A stretch of 64,000 nt of DNA, taken from positions 62,001-126,000 of the forward strand of contig JAGTJL010000009.1 in NCBI GenBank assembly GCA_020746875.1. The letters are read 5' to 3'. The number at the start of each line of letters is the position of its first letter. The first letter of the stretch is position 1. Under the pieces are notes generated by a model. That model made no database searches, was not told the DNA's origin, and saw only the letters and a list, made by a program, of their open reading frames with translations. The position numbers and the translations under genes were made by a program. Shown in pieces: positions 49,213-60,755 of the stretch. This DNA comes from Rhexocercosporidium sp. MPI-PUGE-AT-0058 (lineage: Eukaryota > Ascomycota > Leotiomycetes > Helotiales).

Positions 49213-50982
49213 CGCGTGGAGACGAGGCAGACTGAGTTTGGCGAGGTGACGAGGCGCAGGATGCATGTTGCCGTTTGTTAATGGGCGCACTGCATTGCAT
49301 AAATTCACCAGAGAGACAGAACGAATGAACGAACGAACGAACGAAAGGCATGAGATATGACACTTACGAATTTCACTAGTACCATTAGCATGGATTGGGG
49401 ATGTTGCTCATTATAAAAACGAATGAAGGGCGGAGGAATTGCTTTTCAAGACACCAAAAATGCATCAGACTAGATCCAGATCAAGAAAAACGAGATACGA
49501 TACAATTGGACGAGGGCGATGGTGATGCCAGTTGCCTTTTTACCTACCTACGTTACTTGCTTGTTTCCTCTGAAAGTCTTTTTCTTTCCCTGACATGACA
49601 CAATGGTTTTCACTTGTATCTCTTCCGGAAAGCGCCGTGTTGACAACGTGGGCGCAGGCTTTTTTGACGTTTCTTTCCATGGCGTGATTACTTGCGTTTG
49701 TTTGCTTGGCTCTTGGCTTAGCCGGTTGCCTTTGCTGGTTCTGCTGCTGTTGTTAGTACTGGGTTTTCTGGTCATTGAGCCAGAGTGGGATGAACTGTAC
49801 TCCATGGCGAGGTGGGATATGACAGGAAGCAACCGTGTATTTGCGGATGGGATGGAATGGGACGGGATGCGGTAGTATGAAAAGAGCAGAATGAAAATAA
49901 CAAGGCGGTCTTGATCCACCTTCTACCTTTTGCCTTCTTCTTTCTCTGTGGCGTCTTCACTTTTTGGCTGGCTGAATGGGTGACTGGTAAGTGATCAAGC
50001 AGGCGCTTCTCTTAACCCATGAATATACGGAAAGTTCATCCTGAGTGGATTACCCCTTTGAGTTTAAGACTGCAGGGTTCAGTTGTGGAAACCAGAAAAC
50101 ACATGACAAAGAATTCAAAGTGATTGGTGGGCCTCGGTGAGATGACACCACAGTAATGGAGCCAGGAGTAGCTGCAGACGACCCGTACACAGCATCTGCG
50201 CCTCCGGGAACTAATCCTGAGTAGGAAATCGAGAAGAACGAGGCGAACCTGTCTCCTCGGCTTTCCTTGTTTATTAGGTAGTTGCACAAACTACCACAGA
50301 CTTTCGCATACTGAACGGAATACGGCTTGCGTCAAAGGGTGCGAGGAAGATGTGTCTCATCTTTCGCGCTTGGGATGGGCCGGCCTCTCATCTGCATACT
50401 CGCGCTGGCATATGGATGGCGAGGCGGTCCGGGGTGATTCTTTCTTCCGATCTTCGGGTGTCTTTAGCCCGGGAGGAACTTTTGGTTGTACTTCATGTGG
50501 CATCCCTGCTTGAGACGTTATTGAAGTGCTGAGCTGAGCTGGCTGGATCCTAGAACTTTCCTTGTCGTGCGTGCGAGTCTCCAGGCCGGCCTACAAGTTC
50601 TCCCGCGGCTAAGGTCCTACTATCAACACTGTGAGTGGATCAGACCAGTGAGGCGGAGGGGCAGAGATGTAAAATTGTAGAGAGGTAGAAGGCGAGGAGA
50701 GCCTTTCTCACTTGAATCGCAATACAGGAAGCTCTATGAAGTAGAGTCCAAGTCCTTAGCGCTTCAGCCAGTCTACACCAACTCCCCTGAATTCCAAACA
50801 ATCCAGCTAAAACCACAAGCTCTTCGGCCAGTCTACGCCAACCTCCTTGAACTCCAACCAATCCAGCCAAAACCTCATATGAATGATCCAAAGACGTGCC
50901 AGTCCTAACCATATCCAGCTCCAGCAGCCCCAACGCCATGCAATGGTTGTCCGACCTTAAAATATATGCAAGCCTCAAGTAT
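49213..50982. other. Convergent intergenic region, no supported gene
   Basis: 1.8 kb between the otubain and sgf73 stop codons. An (ACGA)n tract lies at 49,321-49,345. Frames here (for example 49,603-49,875) lack domain or codon evidence. 50,757-50,870 contains two imperfect copies of 'cagtctacaccaactcc' spaced 62 bp apart. Confidence 0.5.
49319..49345 (+). repeat. (GAAC)n microsatellite
   Basis: About six tandem GAAC/ACGA units with one variant, just downstream of the otubain stop, probably in its 3' UTR. Confidence 0.8.
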
Positions 50983-52641
50983 CTACCGTTGAGCATTCCC
51001 AGAAGACTTTCTTTGCAGAGGGAGCTGCATATTGAAGCCACTTGCCCTCCTTGCTGCCACTGCCGCCATACCATCAGTCAATGGAATTTGGGGTCTTGGC
51101 TCCCCTTCGATTTCGCCAGGAAATTCTCTTTCTACGAAGTGTGGATGATCGGGTCGAAGTTTTTGTGCCCCGAATCCTCTTACTTTGAAGATGTTGATAG
51201 TCCCGCCATTCGTCGCGTTCATCATCTGTTCCCTTAATCGTTGTTTCTGGTATTGGCGTTCTATCGGTATTTGGACAAGAGCTGAGACGACAGGTTGTGG
51301 ATTCCAATTCAACAGACCGTACTGTACAGCAGCCAACTCCTCGTCCGAGTCTATGGGACCATTTCCTTCTTCTTCGTCTTCCAAGGGAGCATTCGCATCG
51401 ATTGCGGCCTCTGCAAAGGTGTCAAAAAGCGAAAGGGAAGTACACCGAGGAGCTTACTTTGCTGTTTTGCCTGGTTCTTCTTTTGATATGCTGCAAGCAA
51501 CATGTCGTATGGCAAAGAACGCCCTGGGACAGCCCTCTTTGCTCCCATTGAATGACTTTTGCAAGTAAGAGAACGAGCACAAGGCACTCCATCTTTGATG
51601 ACACCGCACTGTCTTTCGACATCGACAGGACCTTTTGTGTGTTAGAAAAATCTCATAGATGCGAGGAAGATAAATGAAATGAAATCATAAACGAGCCCCT
51701 GTTCTTGCCGAATTCATGGGTCAATGAAATTCAAGCGAGGAGAATGGTCGCAATTCCATGTCCCACTGAGACCGAATCATCCTCAAGAGTAGGTGACAGA
51801 GCAACACGGCTTGGAGATCGATTACCTCTTGCTTTCGGAGCTTTTGGCTTCGGCTCTTCCTTCTTCTTCTTCTGCTTCGGGCCTTTCTCTGCATCGCCTT
51901 CTGCTTTGCGTTTCTTGCCCTTCTTGGTATCATCAACCTCGACTTTCTTCCCGGCACTTTTCTTCGCAGACTTCAATCCCCCAGGGCCTTTCTTCTCGGG
52001 CGAAGCCTCCTCATCATCCTCCTCCTCGTCGGCCATCCTACTATCCCCTTCCTCGTCCTTCTCGTTCTCTTTGGCAGCTTTCTTCTTCTCCTTCTCTCGG
52101 GCCTCCTTCTGCTCTTTCTTCCGCTGTGCCTTCTGTCTCTTGGTCTCTAAACATTGTGTGAGATGCGCTGGCATTTTGTCCTTCATGATGCTTTTCTTGC
52201 AATGCTTGCATTGCAGAAGAGAAGTTCCGTCCTCCAGGGGCCGACCAGTAGGAAAGGTATCTCGCGCCGCATCATCAAGGGGATTGACTATGGGGCCCGG
52301 GGATACTGGCACAGAGTTTGTCGAAGGTGTATCGGTGCCCTTCTTCTTGTCATCTGTGATGATAAGTACGTACGGGCGCATATTTGGATCGGGGGGACCC
52401 ACCATCGACTACACTCCCATCGCGCCAATTCCCCGGCTTATTGTGCTTCGGCGGAGGCTTCTTGAGTTTGATAGTTCCGTTAGACTTATCCTTGATCTCC
52501 TTCTTGGGTGCGACTTTGATCGTGGATTCATCATCGCTGCCAACTGCGGCTGAAAGGGTCAATAATCTGTGCGGTCTTGTGGGGAACTGGTAAAGAATCG
52601 CGCAAATGCCTACCTTTGCTCCCTGCTGCAGCCGCCGCCAT
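50983..52641 (-). CDS. sgf73: SAGA complex subunit Sgf73 (ataxin-7 homologue)
   Basis: Sgf73 anchors the deubiquitinating module (Ubp8, Sgf11, Sus1) to SAGA, which removes ubiquitin from H2B. Exons 52,641-52,614, 52,549-52,415, 52,353-51,826, 51,631-51,458 and 51,410-50,983 sum to 430 aa. An N-terminal zinc finger has C103-x2-C106...H118-x3-C122 ([20 protein letters not shown]). A long lysine/glutamate-rich stretch follows (about 125-225). The SCA7 domain spans 231-289 with [20 protein letters not shown] and Cys239, Cys248, Cys254 and His257, ending [16 protein letters not shown]. The first exon is only 28 nt. Intron 3 (194 bp) is longer than the others. The downstream neighbour on the same strand is rxt2, another chromatin gene. 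Confidence 0.92.
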
Positions 52642-53248
52642 AATGGTCGCGATGTTTGAGATATCTGCGATGCCGGCCGGGTAGTGATGGATGCGATGCG
52701 ATGTGATGCTGGTAAAGTATTGATGGATGATGGTTGTGGGAATGGGTAGATTATTGCGACGGGCGGGAGTACTTCGTATGTGTGGTTGCCGTGACGTGAG
52801 GGTGAGGTTCCTTGGCCTTGTCTTGTGGGGCGAGGCTACGGGCGGGATTGAATTGGACATGAGGCCTGGGGGTGAGCAAGGCGCAAGGGTGTTGAGGCTG
52901 ACTTGGCGGTACAGGACATACTGGACTGCTTCAACCCAATGGGCACCTATGTAGAATTTTTGAATAGCAAGAGCTTGGTCTTCAAAATACAAGAGGTTCT
53001 GCTATACGAGTACCATAACCTGGAGTGGAGAGGAAATAGATCGACGAAAACTCTGAATACTGGAAACGGGTTAATGTGAGGTCTATAAACATGACAAAGG
53101 ACATCTGATAATGCAAGTAAATCATTGATTCATGTCCAAGAGACCCCCTAGATGTCGTTACGCAAAGTATGCCTGCCCACCGACCGAGTCGCCCAAAAAC
53201 GCCGCAAGCCGCTAACACCAACATAAAAAGATGCCTGAGGGGAAATCC
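52642..53248. other. Intergenic region between sgf73 and rxt2
   Basis: 0.6 kb holding the sgf73 promoter and the rxt2 3' end. Around 52,680-52,735 there is a GATG-rich repetitive patch. I see no gene. Confidence 0.5.
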
Positions 53249-54904
53249 TTATTGCCGACGAGTTCGGGTCTTTTTTGCTGTGGTTGCAGCGTCCTCTTCC
53301 TCTTCATCCTGCCCCTTTTTAAGATCTTCATCCAAGCCCCATTCTTCTTTATCATACCAGTCCTCGCCGTCAGACATGTCCCGATTTGTGCCTACATGCC
53401 CCTCAGCTTTTGCCCATTTCATGACCAGTTTGCGGTAACGGTCCGCCTTCAGTAAGCCATCGTATACTTTCTGGGCGCCTCGACAGACTTCTTCCTGCTT
53501 CTGAATGTACAGCTGCAGGAGTCTCCGGGTCTCGTCCGCTTCCGGTAGGGGTAGGCCGACATTCCGGTCGGGGCGAGATGACGCTGGTGCTAAGAAGATA
53601 GGGTGGACGAACACCTCGCTGCCCGAATCCGGGGTTGTAGATCTGGTTCGTGTAGTGTTGTTGTCCGAAGCTGCCTGTGCTTGAGCTCTTGTTCTCATGC
53701 GGCGCGGCGCCAAATTCCCATCTTGATCCACTCCCAGCTCACCATCGACCATATCAACATCCTCTGTAGGCTGCGCCTGGCCTTCGTGACTTCCCTGCCC
53801 TTGATCCTTAGCCGATTCGTCCACATCTATCATAGCTCCAGGAGTTGCTCCATTGGAAACATCAGTTTGCCCATTCGGTATGGAGGTAGCAATTCCTGCG
53901 ACGGAATCGTTTGACATTCCAGAGGTAGTCTTTCCTTCGTCATTCGCATTCGTCGAGGATTCCATGGAAATATCCTCATCTGCAGCTTTCTCGTTGCTCT
54001 GCCTTACTTCCAATGGAAGGGCTTGGTCTTCGTTTGCCAGCCTCTGGTCAACATCTTCCAAAGCAAGAGTTCCGGTAGAGACCTGATCCCCCTCCAGTCT
54101 CGCAGCAGCCTTCCCTAGTATATTTACATGGCCTGGATCCCGCTCGTCCATGAACAGATGGTAGTCATTGTCGGTTTCAACACTTGCACAAGGATACCAG
54201 GTATTGTCGCCGCTCAGCCTCGTCAAAAGATGCTTGATCCTCCACAAGGATGCCTTCTCTTTCTGGACCATCTCGCCTGCATGCCGAGTCAATTCCGTCA
54301 AGGTTTTCGAGTTGAAAGGTTTCGACAAGGTGGGATGGTCAGGCAGATCGGAAGCTGTTGTCAATGGCACAAGAAGATCTATACCATTTGCGTCAGCTAA
54401 CAACTCTTGAGAAATACCAGACAGATGACCGTACGTTCAATCTTTACATCCGAGTAGGGGTCTTGTTCCGCAGCAGCAGCAATTGCATCTCGAGCCCTCT
54501 CGTCGTCGTCATCACTGTCGACCTCGTACCCATCCTCATCAACCAATGGAGGATTGCGACTTATGACGTCTCTCTGGTATCCCGCATGCTCAATTCTCTG
54601 TTGGCCGATTAGTCTCCGTGCCGTCGGGTCCTATGAAAGGTGGAAACGCACTCTCTTGTAGACCTGAGGGCCGCTCGGGGGCGCCAATTGACCTTCGTGG
54701 ATGAATCTTGCTTTCTTTCTCAATTTGTTCCCTCGATTTGTGAGATTCTCGATCGAACTGTCGGAATCCGAATCTGCAAAGCGGGTTGGTGAGCATCCCT
54801 GGTGACTACAGCTGGGTGAGGAGAAACCTACCATATGCTTTTCTCTTCACAGCCTTCTTCATGCCAGCGATGGTCTCAGCAAATATCGCAGCTTGAGAAG
54901 CCAT
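53249..54904 (-). CDS. rxt2: Rpd3L histone deacetylase complex subunit Rxt2
   Basis: Rxt2 is a structural subunit of the large Rpd3 histone deacetylase complex. Exons 54,904-54,832, 54,773-54,652, 54,597-54,435 and 54,378-53,249 sum to 495 aa. The N-terminal Rxt2 domain (about 20-160) is recognisable from KRKAYDSDSDSSIENLTNRG, RKKARFIHEGQLAPPSGPQV, YQRDVISRNPPLVDEDG and an acidic SDDDD run. The middle (about 210-370) is acidic and low-complexity. The C-terminal helix-rich part (LLQLYIQKQEEVCRGAQKVY, then KWAKAEGH) ends in a charged tail. All introns are 53-58 bp. The start is the first ATG of the conserved leader MASQAAIFAETIAGMKKAVK. Confidence 0.9.
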
Positions 54905-55461
54905 CGCGCCGAGTTGGAAAGACGTCTAGGCGTTGGTTGTATTGGCAATTGACGTCCTCGAAGAAGACGATTGTGACCGGATTGGTGCTCATCTGCAGAC
55001 TTCCGTGAGGGGTTCGAGGAGCTCCCAGACGGAGGCGACCAGCAGAGGTAGGAGAAAGATACTAAAGGTCCACTTGGCTGCTATGAAACAGTAACAGCAA
55101 GCTATTCTCGTCTTGTGAGGTAAGAAATTGTGAGGCGGTGGTGAGCTATGGGACTTGGAGAGGAGGAGGAGTAGTGAAGCATGGCATGGCTGGCTGAATG
55201 AACCTTGGGAAGGAGAACGGAGGACGGAGGCTGACAAGGCTGGCGCGCCTTCACTGGGGTGGGTGACGCGCTAAGAGTCTGTGCTGACTAATTGCCTCAT
55301 CCACTCATACAACGTCTCTTTGGTGCTTGACTTCCCAATCTTCACCTCCAATAACTTCAACTCCAGGAATCGACGACAGAGGCTGTGAGGCAGTGATGCG
55401 ATGGCGACGTTCGATGCACAATTCGCCAATTGGCCTGTGAGGATTTCGACACCGACGAAGA
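54905..55461. promoter_or_regulatory. Divergent intergenic region, rxt2 and PPR-like gene
   Basis: 557 bp between two divergent starts, so it must hold both promoters. It is GA-rich near 55,160-55,230. No classical TATA box is obvious. An ATG at 55,401 opens a short frame upstream of the PPR-like start and could be an upstream ORF. Confidence 0.45.
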
Positions 55462-58134
55462 ATGCGTCCTGCGCTGCAGAGACTGGTTGCCAGACCGTCT
55501 GGTCGAAAATTACTGAGACTGTTGGTTGGTGATGAGGGAGCCGTGCTTAGCTATGCGCCTTCGCGTTTGGAGTCGAGGAGGAGGGGAAGGAGGGGATTTT
55601 GCTTGAGGGAATACTCGGGCGTAGCTATTGCTACCAGGGAGCGGAAAGGGCATGAGGGCGAAGATGATAATACAAAGGAGCTTGGGCGCACAGCTGGCCG
55701 TGGGATCGGGTTTGAAAAAGCTGCAAGTGCCCACCTCGATAAGGTGTTTCCATACGGTGCAGGGAGTGCGACTGAGTCTCACGAACAGATAAAGAGTCCG
55801 GACTTTATATCATCAGCACCAGATGGATCCCCATCTAAGCAGGAAGAATTCTCTCGGGGACTTGCAACTCTAGGCCTCGATCAGCCAAAGGCGGGTACAA
55901 AGATTCTTGCACCAAAGCGGCAAATTATTTGGGAGGAAGCTATGTTCAATCACGAACGGCTAGAATTCGAATCAAACCTGGCTCTTAGGCCCACCGGAGA
56001 TCAGGAAAGACTGCTTGACTCAACACAAGGGAACGATATGTCGCTATGGGCTATGCTTCTTGGGTACAGGAAGCGAATATATGGAACGGAAGGAATCAGA
56101 ACTTTTTGGACTGCCGCTCAAGAGAGAAACATTCAGCTACCAACGACTGGACATTTGGCGGATAAACTCTGGCATACCTTTTTGGCCCTTGGATTTAAGG
56201 AGCCTGACATTCTGGAGAGCATCTACGAATATGCAAAGCGGAACAAGCACCAGCATGGTTTGTATTGGAGTAGATTGTACCCTCAGATCGTTGGCCATTA
56301 CCTCAGAAATCATGAGGGTGGTCTAGCTCTGAAGTGGCATGATCGTTTGGGTAAGCTCCATCAACCTGGTCCCAGAACCTTTGCAGAGATGTGTCGAGGG
56401 GTGGTTTCGAAAGGAGGTGACTTGGGCACCCTCAGACAGATCTACAATTCGCAAACACATCGGAAAATATATGCCAAGATCATCCCTCTCCTCTGCCAGA
56501 AAGAGCAGTACAAATTGGCGCTGCAGTGGCACTCCTTTCTTTGCAAGCGTGGCGATATTCCGTATTCAGCAAAAGTGGCCGAATCTCTCGTACAATACCT
56601 CGCGACTTACGACCCCCCTTCAGCTCGAAACGTCACTCAGGATCTTCTGAAAGCTGGCGCTTCTTTTGCCTCTTCGCTCTCTCAAAAGCTTGAAGAGAAT
56701 ACCAAGATTTCCCGAGAAATGATGAACATCATCCATGGCGAGACCATGCAAATCCCGGTCAAGAAATACAACGATGAACTAGGAGCTCGTTGGTTCGCCA
56801 CCACTTGGGTTTCCCTGGATGTTGCAATCAATGCAGTACACGCTCTTGGGGTTCAGGAGATTGGCCCTCTATCACTCCAGGCCATTGCACTTCGAGATCT
56901 TGATCCAGAAGCAATAGTTTCGAGAATCGAACAGCTCAAAGACTTGAACATCTCCATTGGATCATCTCTCTTCTCTCGCGCTGTCGAGAAGTTTGCCCGA
57001 GAGGGCAAGTTAGATCTACTTGATGGCTTGTTAACCAGCGACCAACATCCTGATGAATTACAAAACTTCGAGCTGCAAGAAGCTCTACTCGCGTCCTATG
57101 CCCATGGTGCAGATTGGACGCAATATCGCAGAACCTTGGAGATCAGACTCGTAGCAAGCATGTCTCCGGAGATTGAAAAGCGGAACCTCGAGTTGAGAAT
57201 GGTCGTCTCAACCAGCGACACATCCGTTGCTTTGCGAGGCCTCGAAGATATGCTCATTGATGGCATTCCGGTCAAAGGGGCAACAATATCTCTCCTACTC
57301 AAACACACATTGGGGCCACGCCGTATGGGCCAGCGCCCGATCAGCCTGCGTAATGGACTAAACGGCAAGAATGGCCTGATACGAAGCATAGCAATGTTGA
57401 AAGCAATCATGAAATCCGGGACTTACGTACATCCAAACCTCTGGCACGAAATTATCCGACGTACAGGCATGCTTGGCCACATGAGTAGCCTGAGGAATCT
57501 TTGTTCTTGGCTCGCAACTTGTTACGGACCACAGAACCATTATAACACTGTACCTTGGCTTCAGAGGTACCGTGTGCCAGCTGACCTTCCCACCTCGCAT
57601 GGTTTGCACCCGTTGTGTGTACTGTTCCCACCAAGACTCCAGAAATCCATTGTTGAATGGGGATTTATAGCAAGCAAGCCCCAACACTCTCACTGTACCC
57701 GTCCGTCTCACATCCTCGCCACACCTGACGCTGTGAAGAAAAGATCATCTGCTATGACATCTGGCATTTACATTCTCAAGAAGCTTAACAGCCTAGGTGT
57801 ACACATTGATCGTCGTAGTGTCCGCAAAGCTATCTTCGATCGACTTATCATGTATTACGGGCCTGGGTACTCCAACCGTAGGTACAACGAGAAAAGGAAA
57901 CTGTCGATCGGTACTCTAGAAGACGCAGCAAAGCAAATCGACGAGGCGCTTGGAGGAGAGTACTTCACTGCTGTTGAGTTGCAGGAAATCGTGCAGCAGA
58001 TGGCCTTGGTGAGATGGCAGAGGCGGGAGAGGCGGAGGATGAGGAGGATTGGGCTACCGAGTAAAGATCCGAGGAATCGTGTACTGTTTGGCTCTGGTGC
58101 TGCAGAATTGCCACCGGTGCATGGTACACCTTGA
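55462..58134 (+). CDS. Mitochondrial pentatricopeptide-repeat-like protein
   Basis: A single-exon 890-aa protein. The N-terminus MRPALQRLVARPSGRKLLRL is rich in Arg and Leu with no acidic residues for 23 positions, as in a mitochondrial targeting sequence. The body is made of helical pairs resembling degenerate PPR motifs (for example YKLALQWHSFLCKRGDIPYS, LWHEIIRRTGMLGHMSSLRN, GIYILKKLNSLGVHIDRRSV). The C-terminus is very basic (RWQRRERRRMRRIG). Such proteins bind mitochondrial transcripts and act in processing or translation. Which transcript is affected cannot be told. It is of similar size to fungal PPR proteins that control cox1 or cob expression, but I do not assign a symbol. Confidence 0.75.
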   Translation: MRPALQRLVARPSGRKLLRLLVGDEGAVLSYAPSRLESRRRGRRGFCLREYSGVAIATRERKGHEGEDDNTKELGRTAGRGIGFEKAASAHLDKVFPYGAGSATESHEQIKSPDFISSAPDGSPSKQEEFSRGLATLGLDQPKAGTKILAPKRQIIWEEAMFNHERLEFESNLALRPTGDQERLLDSTQGNDMSLWAMLLGYRKRIYGTEGIRTFWTAAQERNIQLPTTGHLADKLWHTFLALGFKEPDILESIYEYAKRNKHQHGLYWSRLYPQIVGHYLRNHEGGLALKWHDRLGKLHQPGPRTFAEMCRGVVSKGGDLGTLRQIYNSQTHRKIYAKIIPLLCQKEQYKLALQWHSFLCKRGDIPYSAKVAESLVQYLATYDPPSARNVTQDLLKAGASFASSLSQKLEENTKISREMMNIIHGETMQIPVKKYNDELGARWFATTWVSLDVAINAVHALGVQEIGPLSLQAIALRDLDPEAIVSRIEQLKDLNISIGSSLFSRAVEKFAREGKLDLLDGLLTSDQHPDELQNFELQEALLASYAHGADWTQYRRTLEIRLVASMSPEIEKRNLELRMVVSTSDTSVALRGLEDMLIDGIPVKGATISLLLKHTLGPRRMGQRPISLRNGLNGKNGLIRSIAMLKAIMKSGTYVHPNLWHEIIRRTGMLGHMSSLRNLCSWLATCYGPQNHYNTVPWLQRYRVPADLPTSHGLHPLCVLFPPRLQKSIVEWGFIASKPQHSHCTRPSHILATPDAVKKRSSAMTSGIYILKKLNSLGVHIDRRSVRKAIFDRLIMYYGPGYSNRRYNEKRKLSIGTLEDAAKQIDEALGGEYFTAVELQEIVQQMALVRWQRRERRRMRRIGLPSKDPRNRVLFGSGAAELPPVHGTP

Positions 58135-59567
58135 TAATCGGAATTTATATGTCTCTTTATTGATACACACGTCTTGGAATAAAATTTAACATCCTTCTTG
58201 CTCTCTGGTGATCCTGTCTCGCAGCTCAGCTGATCTCTACTTCCTCACATGAACTTTCTTTCTCTCCTGTACCTTTCTTCGACATCCAAATTCTCATGCT
58301 CGCTGAGGTGTCTGTTTATACATTCAAGCTTCTTCGATTGACTGAATTGCTTCTGCGGCCATGGATACGATAGAGCAAGCAAAATATGCCTCGAGCTGTG
58401 TTGTTACAATGTGACAGGTGGTAGCCTTGAGCTTTAATTGGCTGGGGCTTTCATTCCTTTCACGACGTGCGAATTCCTACACCTCCTCCCGCCCCAACAT
58501 GAAGCACTATGCCATTGTGCAGGCACATTCGTACACTTATGATACATACACTCTCAGAGTCCCATAGACTCATATATTCCTACCTTCTGTCTAAGAACCA
58601 AGCCCCACATCGCCCAATGTCTGTCCCACTTGAACATGTGGGGTAATATTTCTCTTTCTCCCATACCTGGTCGAGAGAGTATTTTCTTCAACTTTTTAAT
58701 TTAACATCCATCCATCACGCGTGTCTCTGCCAAGCAGCGGAGTTGAGCATGTCATTGAAAACTTAGGTTTACAGTTCAACCTCCTTGGCAGGTGATGGCT
58801 CCGTTCATATATCCTGCTGACTTCATTCTCCCGATCATATCGAAGTCTTCTTAGCTACGAAGCCCTGTGGAACACTAGAGTTGACTGTCTCAGCGACACT
58901 TTCTATTCATTGGGATAGTAACAGCAAAGAAGTATTGTTGCTTTTATCGAAATGGCTCTGCTTGGTTGATGGAAGATCTAAAGATTCTGTTTTGGTTCGC
59001 TTAATTTTTCATTCAGCCTAAGCTCGGCGAGGTCTCCTTCTGTCCAGACCTGGCTCCTATATCCAAGTACTATCAATTTAAGCATAAATGCAACCAGACA
59101 CCCCAACTTTCATTTATTAGCAAGGGTCTTAACAACCATCTACTAACCTGTCCTGACCCCCCTCCTGTGGTCGGTGGAGACATAGGGTGTTCGCAGGACG
59201 GAACAAACGAGTCCGTTCTATCTTGGGACATACCCGCCAATCTTTCTGGGGCAAGGCATGCAATGTACATTGATAGGGATAGAACAGCGCCCCGCTTCAT
59301 CCTGTACATGGCTAACATTTCCCTGAAGAACCATCTTATCATGTGGCAGACTGCTGAGTCTTGCTTGTGGGGAGGACAGATGTTCCCCCCCTTTTTTGAT
59401 TTAGCGAGACTTCATCCATCTACGGAGGAAATAGACAACAGCGCAACCGGCTATTACCTCTTCGTTTCCCAGCATAAGAACGAAAAATGAGTCCCCTTCT
59501 TTCCTCGTGATTTTAATTCAGCTATTCATCTGTCAACGTATGTCCGTTCTCGTTCCTACTCATCATC
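58135..59567. other. Intergenic region upstream of the CE15 esterase
   Basis: 1.4 kb without a supported gene. The right part is the likely promoter of the esterase. It has one GGCTAA at 59,310-59,315, the core of the XlnR/Xyr1 xylanase-regulator site, 253 bp before the start. The 107-codon frame 59,167-59,490 has no recognisable domain. Confidence 0.45.
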
Positions 59568-60755
59568 ATGAAATACCTTTCTACCCTTCTGCTCGCGGTT
59601 CCCGCCCTCGCGTCTTCGTACCTTTATCTCGATGAGCGTCAAGCTGCAGCATCCTGCGGTCTCCCAGCAGGCTACACCCCTTCAACCACAGATGCCAAAC
59701 TTCCAGATCCATTCACGTTCCTTAACGGCACCAAGATCACCAGTAAATCGCAATGGCCGTGCCGCCAACAAGAAATCAGCGCCTTGATGCAAAAATATGA
59801 ACTTGGCGACCTCCCTCCAAAGCCGCAAAGTGTGACAGCCACCTTCTCTGGCGGCGCTCTCAAAGTCACCATCACCGACGGAGGAAAATCCATTACTATG
59901 AATGCAAAGATTACGACTCCCTCTAGCGGAAAGGCTCCATACCCAGCTATCATTGCTATTGGAGGATCAAGCATTCCTATCCCGGCAGGTGTCGCGACCA
60001 TCACCTTCGAGAATGACAACATGGCCGCACAGCAGAGCAGTGGGAGTCACGGCACTGGTCTCTTCTTCAACTTATATGGCAAAAGCCATAATGCAGGCGC
60101 GCTGATCGCCTGGGCATGGGGAGTGAGCCGTCTCATCGATGGGTTGGAGCTAACTCCTGGAGCCAGCATTGACACCACGCGCCTCGGTGTGACAGGGTGT
60201 TCGCGAAACGGTAAGGGCGCTTTCATTGCTGGTGCCTTCGAGCCCCGGATCGCACTCATCATCCCTCAAGAGTCCGGTTCGGGTGGAGCAGCATGCTGGC
60301 GTATCTCAGATTCCGAGAAGAAGGCTGGGAAGAACATCCAAACAGCCTCTCAGATCGTTGGTGAGAACGCTTGGTTCTCGCCTAACTTCAACAGCTGGAC
60401 ATCAAAAGTCACCCAGCTCCCATATGACCATCACATGCTTGCTGCTCTCACTGTACCTCGCGGTCTCTTTCCCGTCGAGAATGATATTGATTGGCTCGGT
60501 CCCGTCAGCACGACTGGCTGTATGGAAGTTGGACAGACGATCTATAAGGCGTGGGGTGTTCCGGAGCGTTTTGGCTTCTCACTTGTTGGCGGACATTCTC
60601 ACTGTCAATTTCCCAGCAGCCAACAGTCCGACCTGACAGCATTTATGCAGAGATTCCTGCTAGGTAGTACGACGAACCCACCTGTTATAGCGAGGAGTGC
60701 TGCTACTGTCAACCTGGCGAACTACTATTCCTGGACTGTGCCAACCCTAGCTTGA
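59568..60755 (+). CDS. Secreted glucuronoyl methylesterase, family CE15
   Basis: This enzyme hydrolyses the ester between 4-O-methyl-glucuronic acid of xylan and lignin alcohols, helping to separate lignin from hemicellulose outside the cell. Single exon, 395 aa. The signal peptide is MKYLSTLLLAVPALASS. The CE15 hallmark VTGCSRNGKGA contains Ser212. The acid residue is Glu235 in PQESGSGGAACWR, and His345 lies in GGHSHCQFP. This matches the Ser213/Glu236/His346 triad known from the Thermothelomyces enzyme. Conserved cysteines fit the three disulphides. There is no CBM1 or linker, so it is the catalytic domain alone. A GGCTAA site upstream is compatible with XlnR control (inference). Confidence 0.93.
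   Translation: MKYLSTLLLAVPALASSYLYLDERQAAASCGLPAGYTPSTTDAKLPDPFTFLNGTKITSKSQWPCRQQEISALMQKYELGDLPPKPQSVTATFSGGALKVTITDGGKSITMNAKITTPSSGKAPYPAIIAIGGSSIPIPAGVATITFENDNMAAQQSSGSHGTGLFFNLYGKSHNAGALIAWAWGVSRLIDGLELTPGASIDTTRLGVTGCSRNGKGAFIAGAFEPRIALIIPQESGSGGAACWRISDSEKKAGKNIQTASQIVGENAWFSPNFNSWTSKVTQLPYDHHMLAALTVPRGLFPVENDIDWLGPVSTTGCMEVGQTIYKAWGVPERFGFSLVGGHSHCQFPSSQQSDLTAFMQRFLLGSTTNPPVIARSAATVNLANYYSWTVPTLA

Noticed and set aside
49548..49919. 123-codon minus-strand frame and its plus-strand partner
   Set aside because: Low-complexity composition in a convergent intergenic region; better explained as 3' UTR.
50640..51074. 144-codon minus-strand frame downstream of sgf73
   Set aside because: It overlaps the sgf73 stop and contains imperfect internal repeats without a recognisable domain; likely untranslated sequence.
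59167..59490. 107-codon plus-strand frame upstream of the CE15 esterase
   Set aside because: No domain, no conserved-looking pattern, and it lies where the esterase promoter must be.
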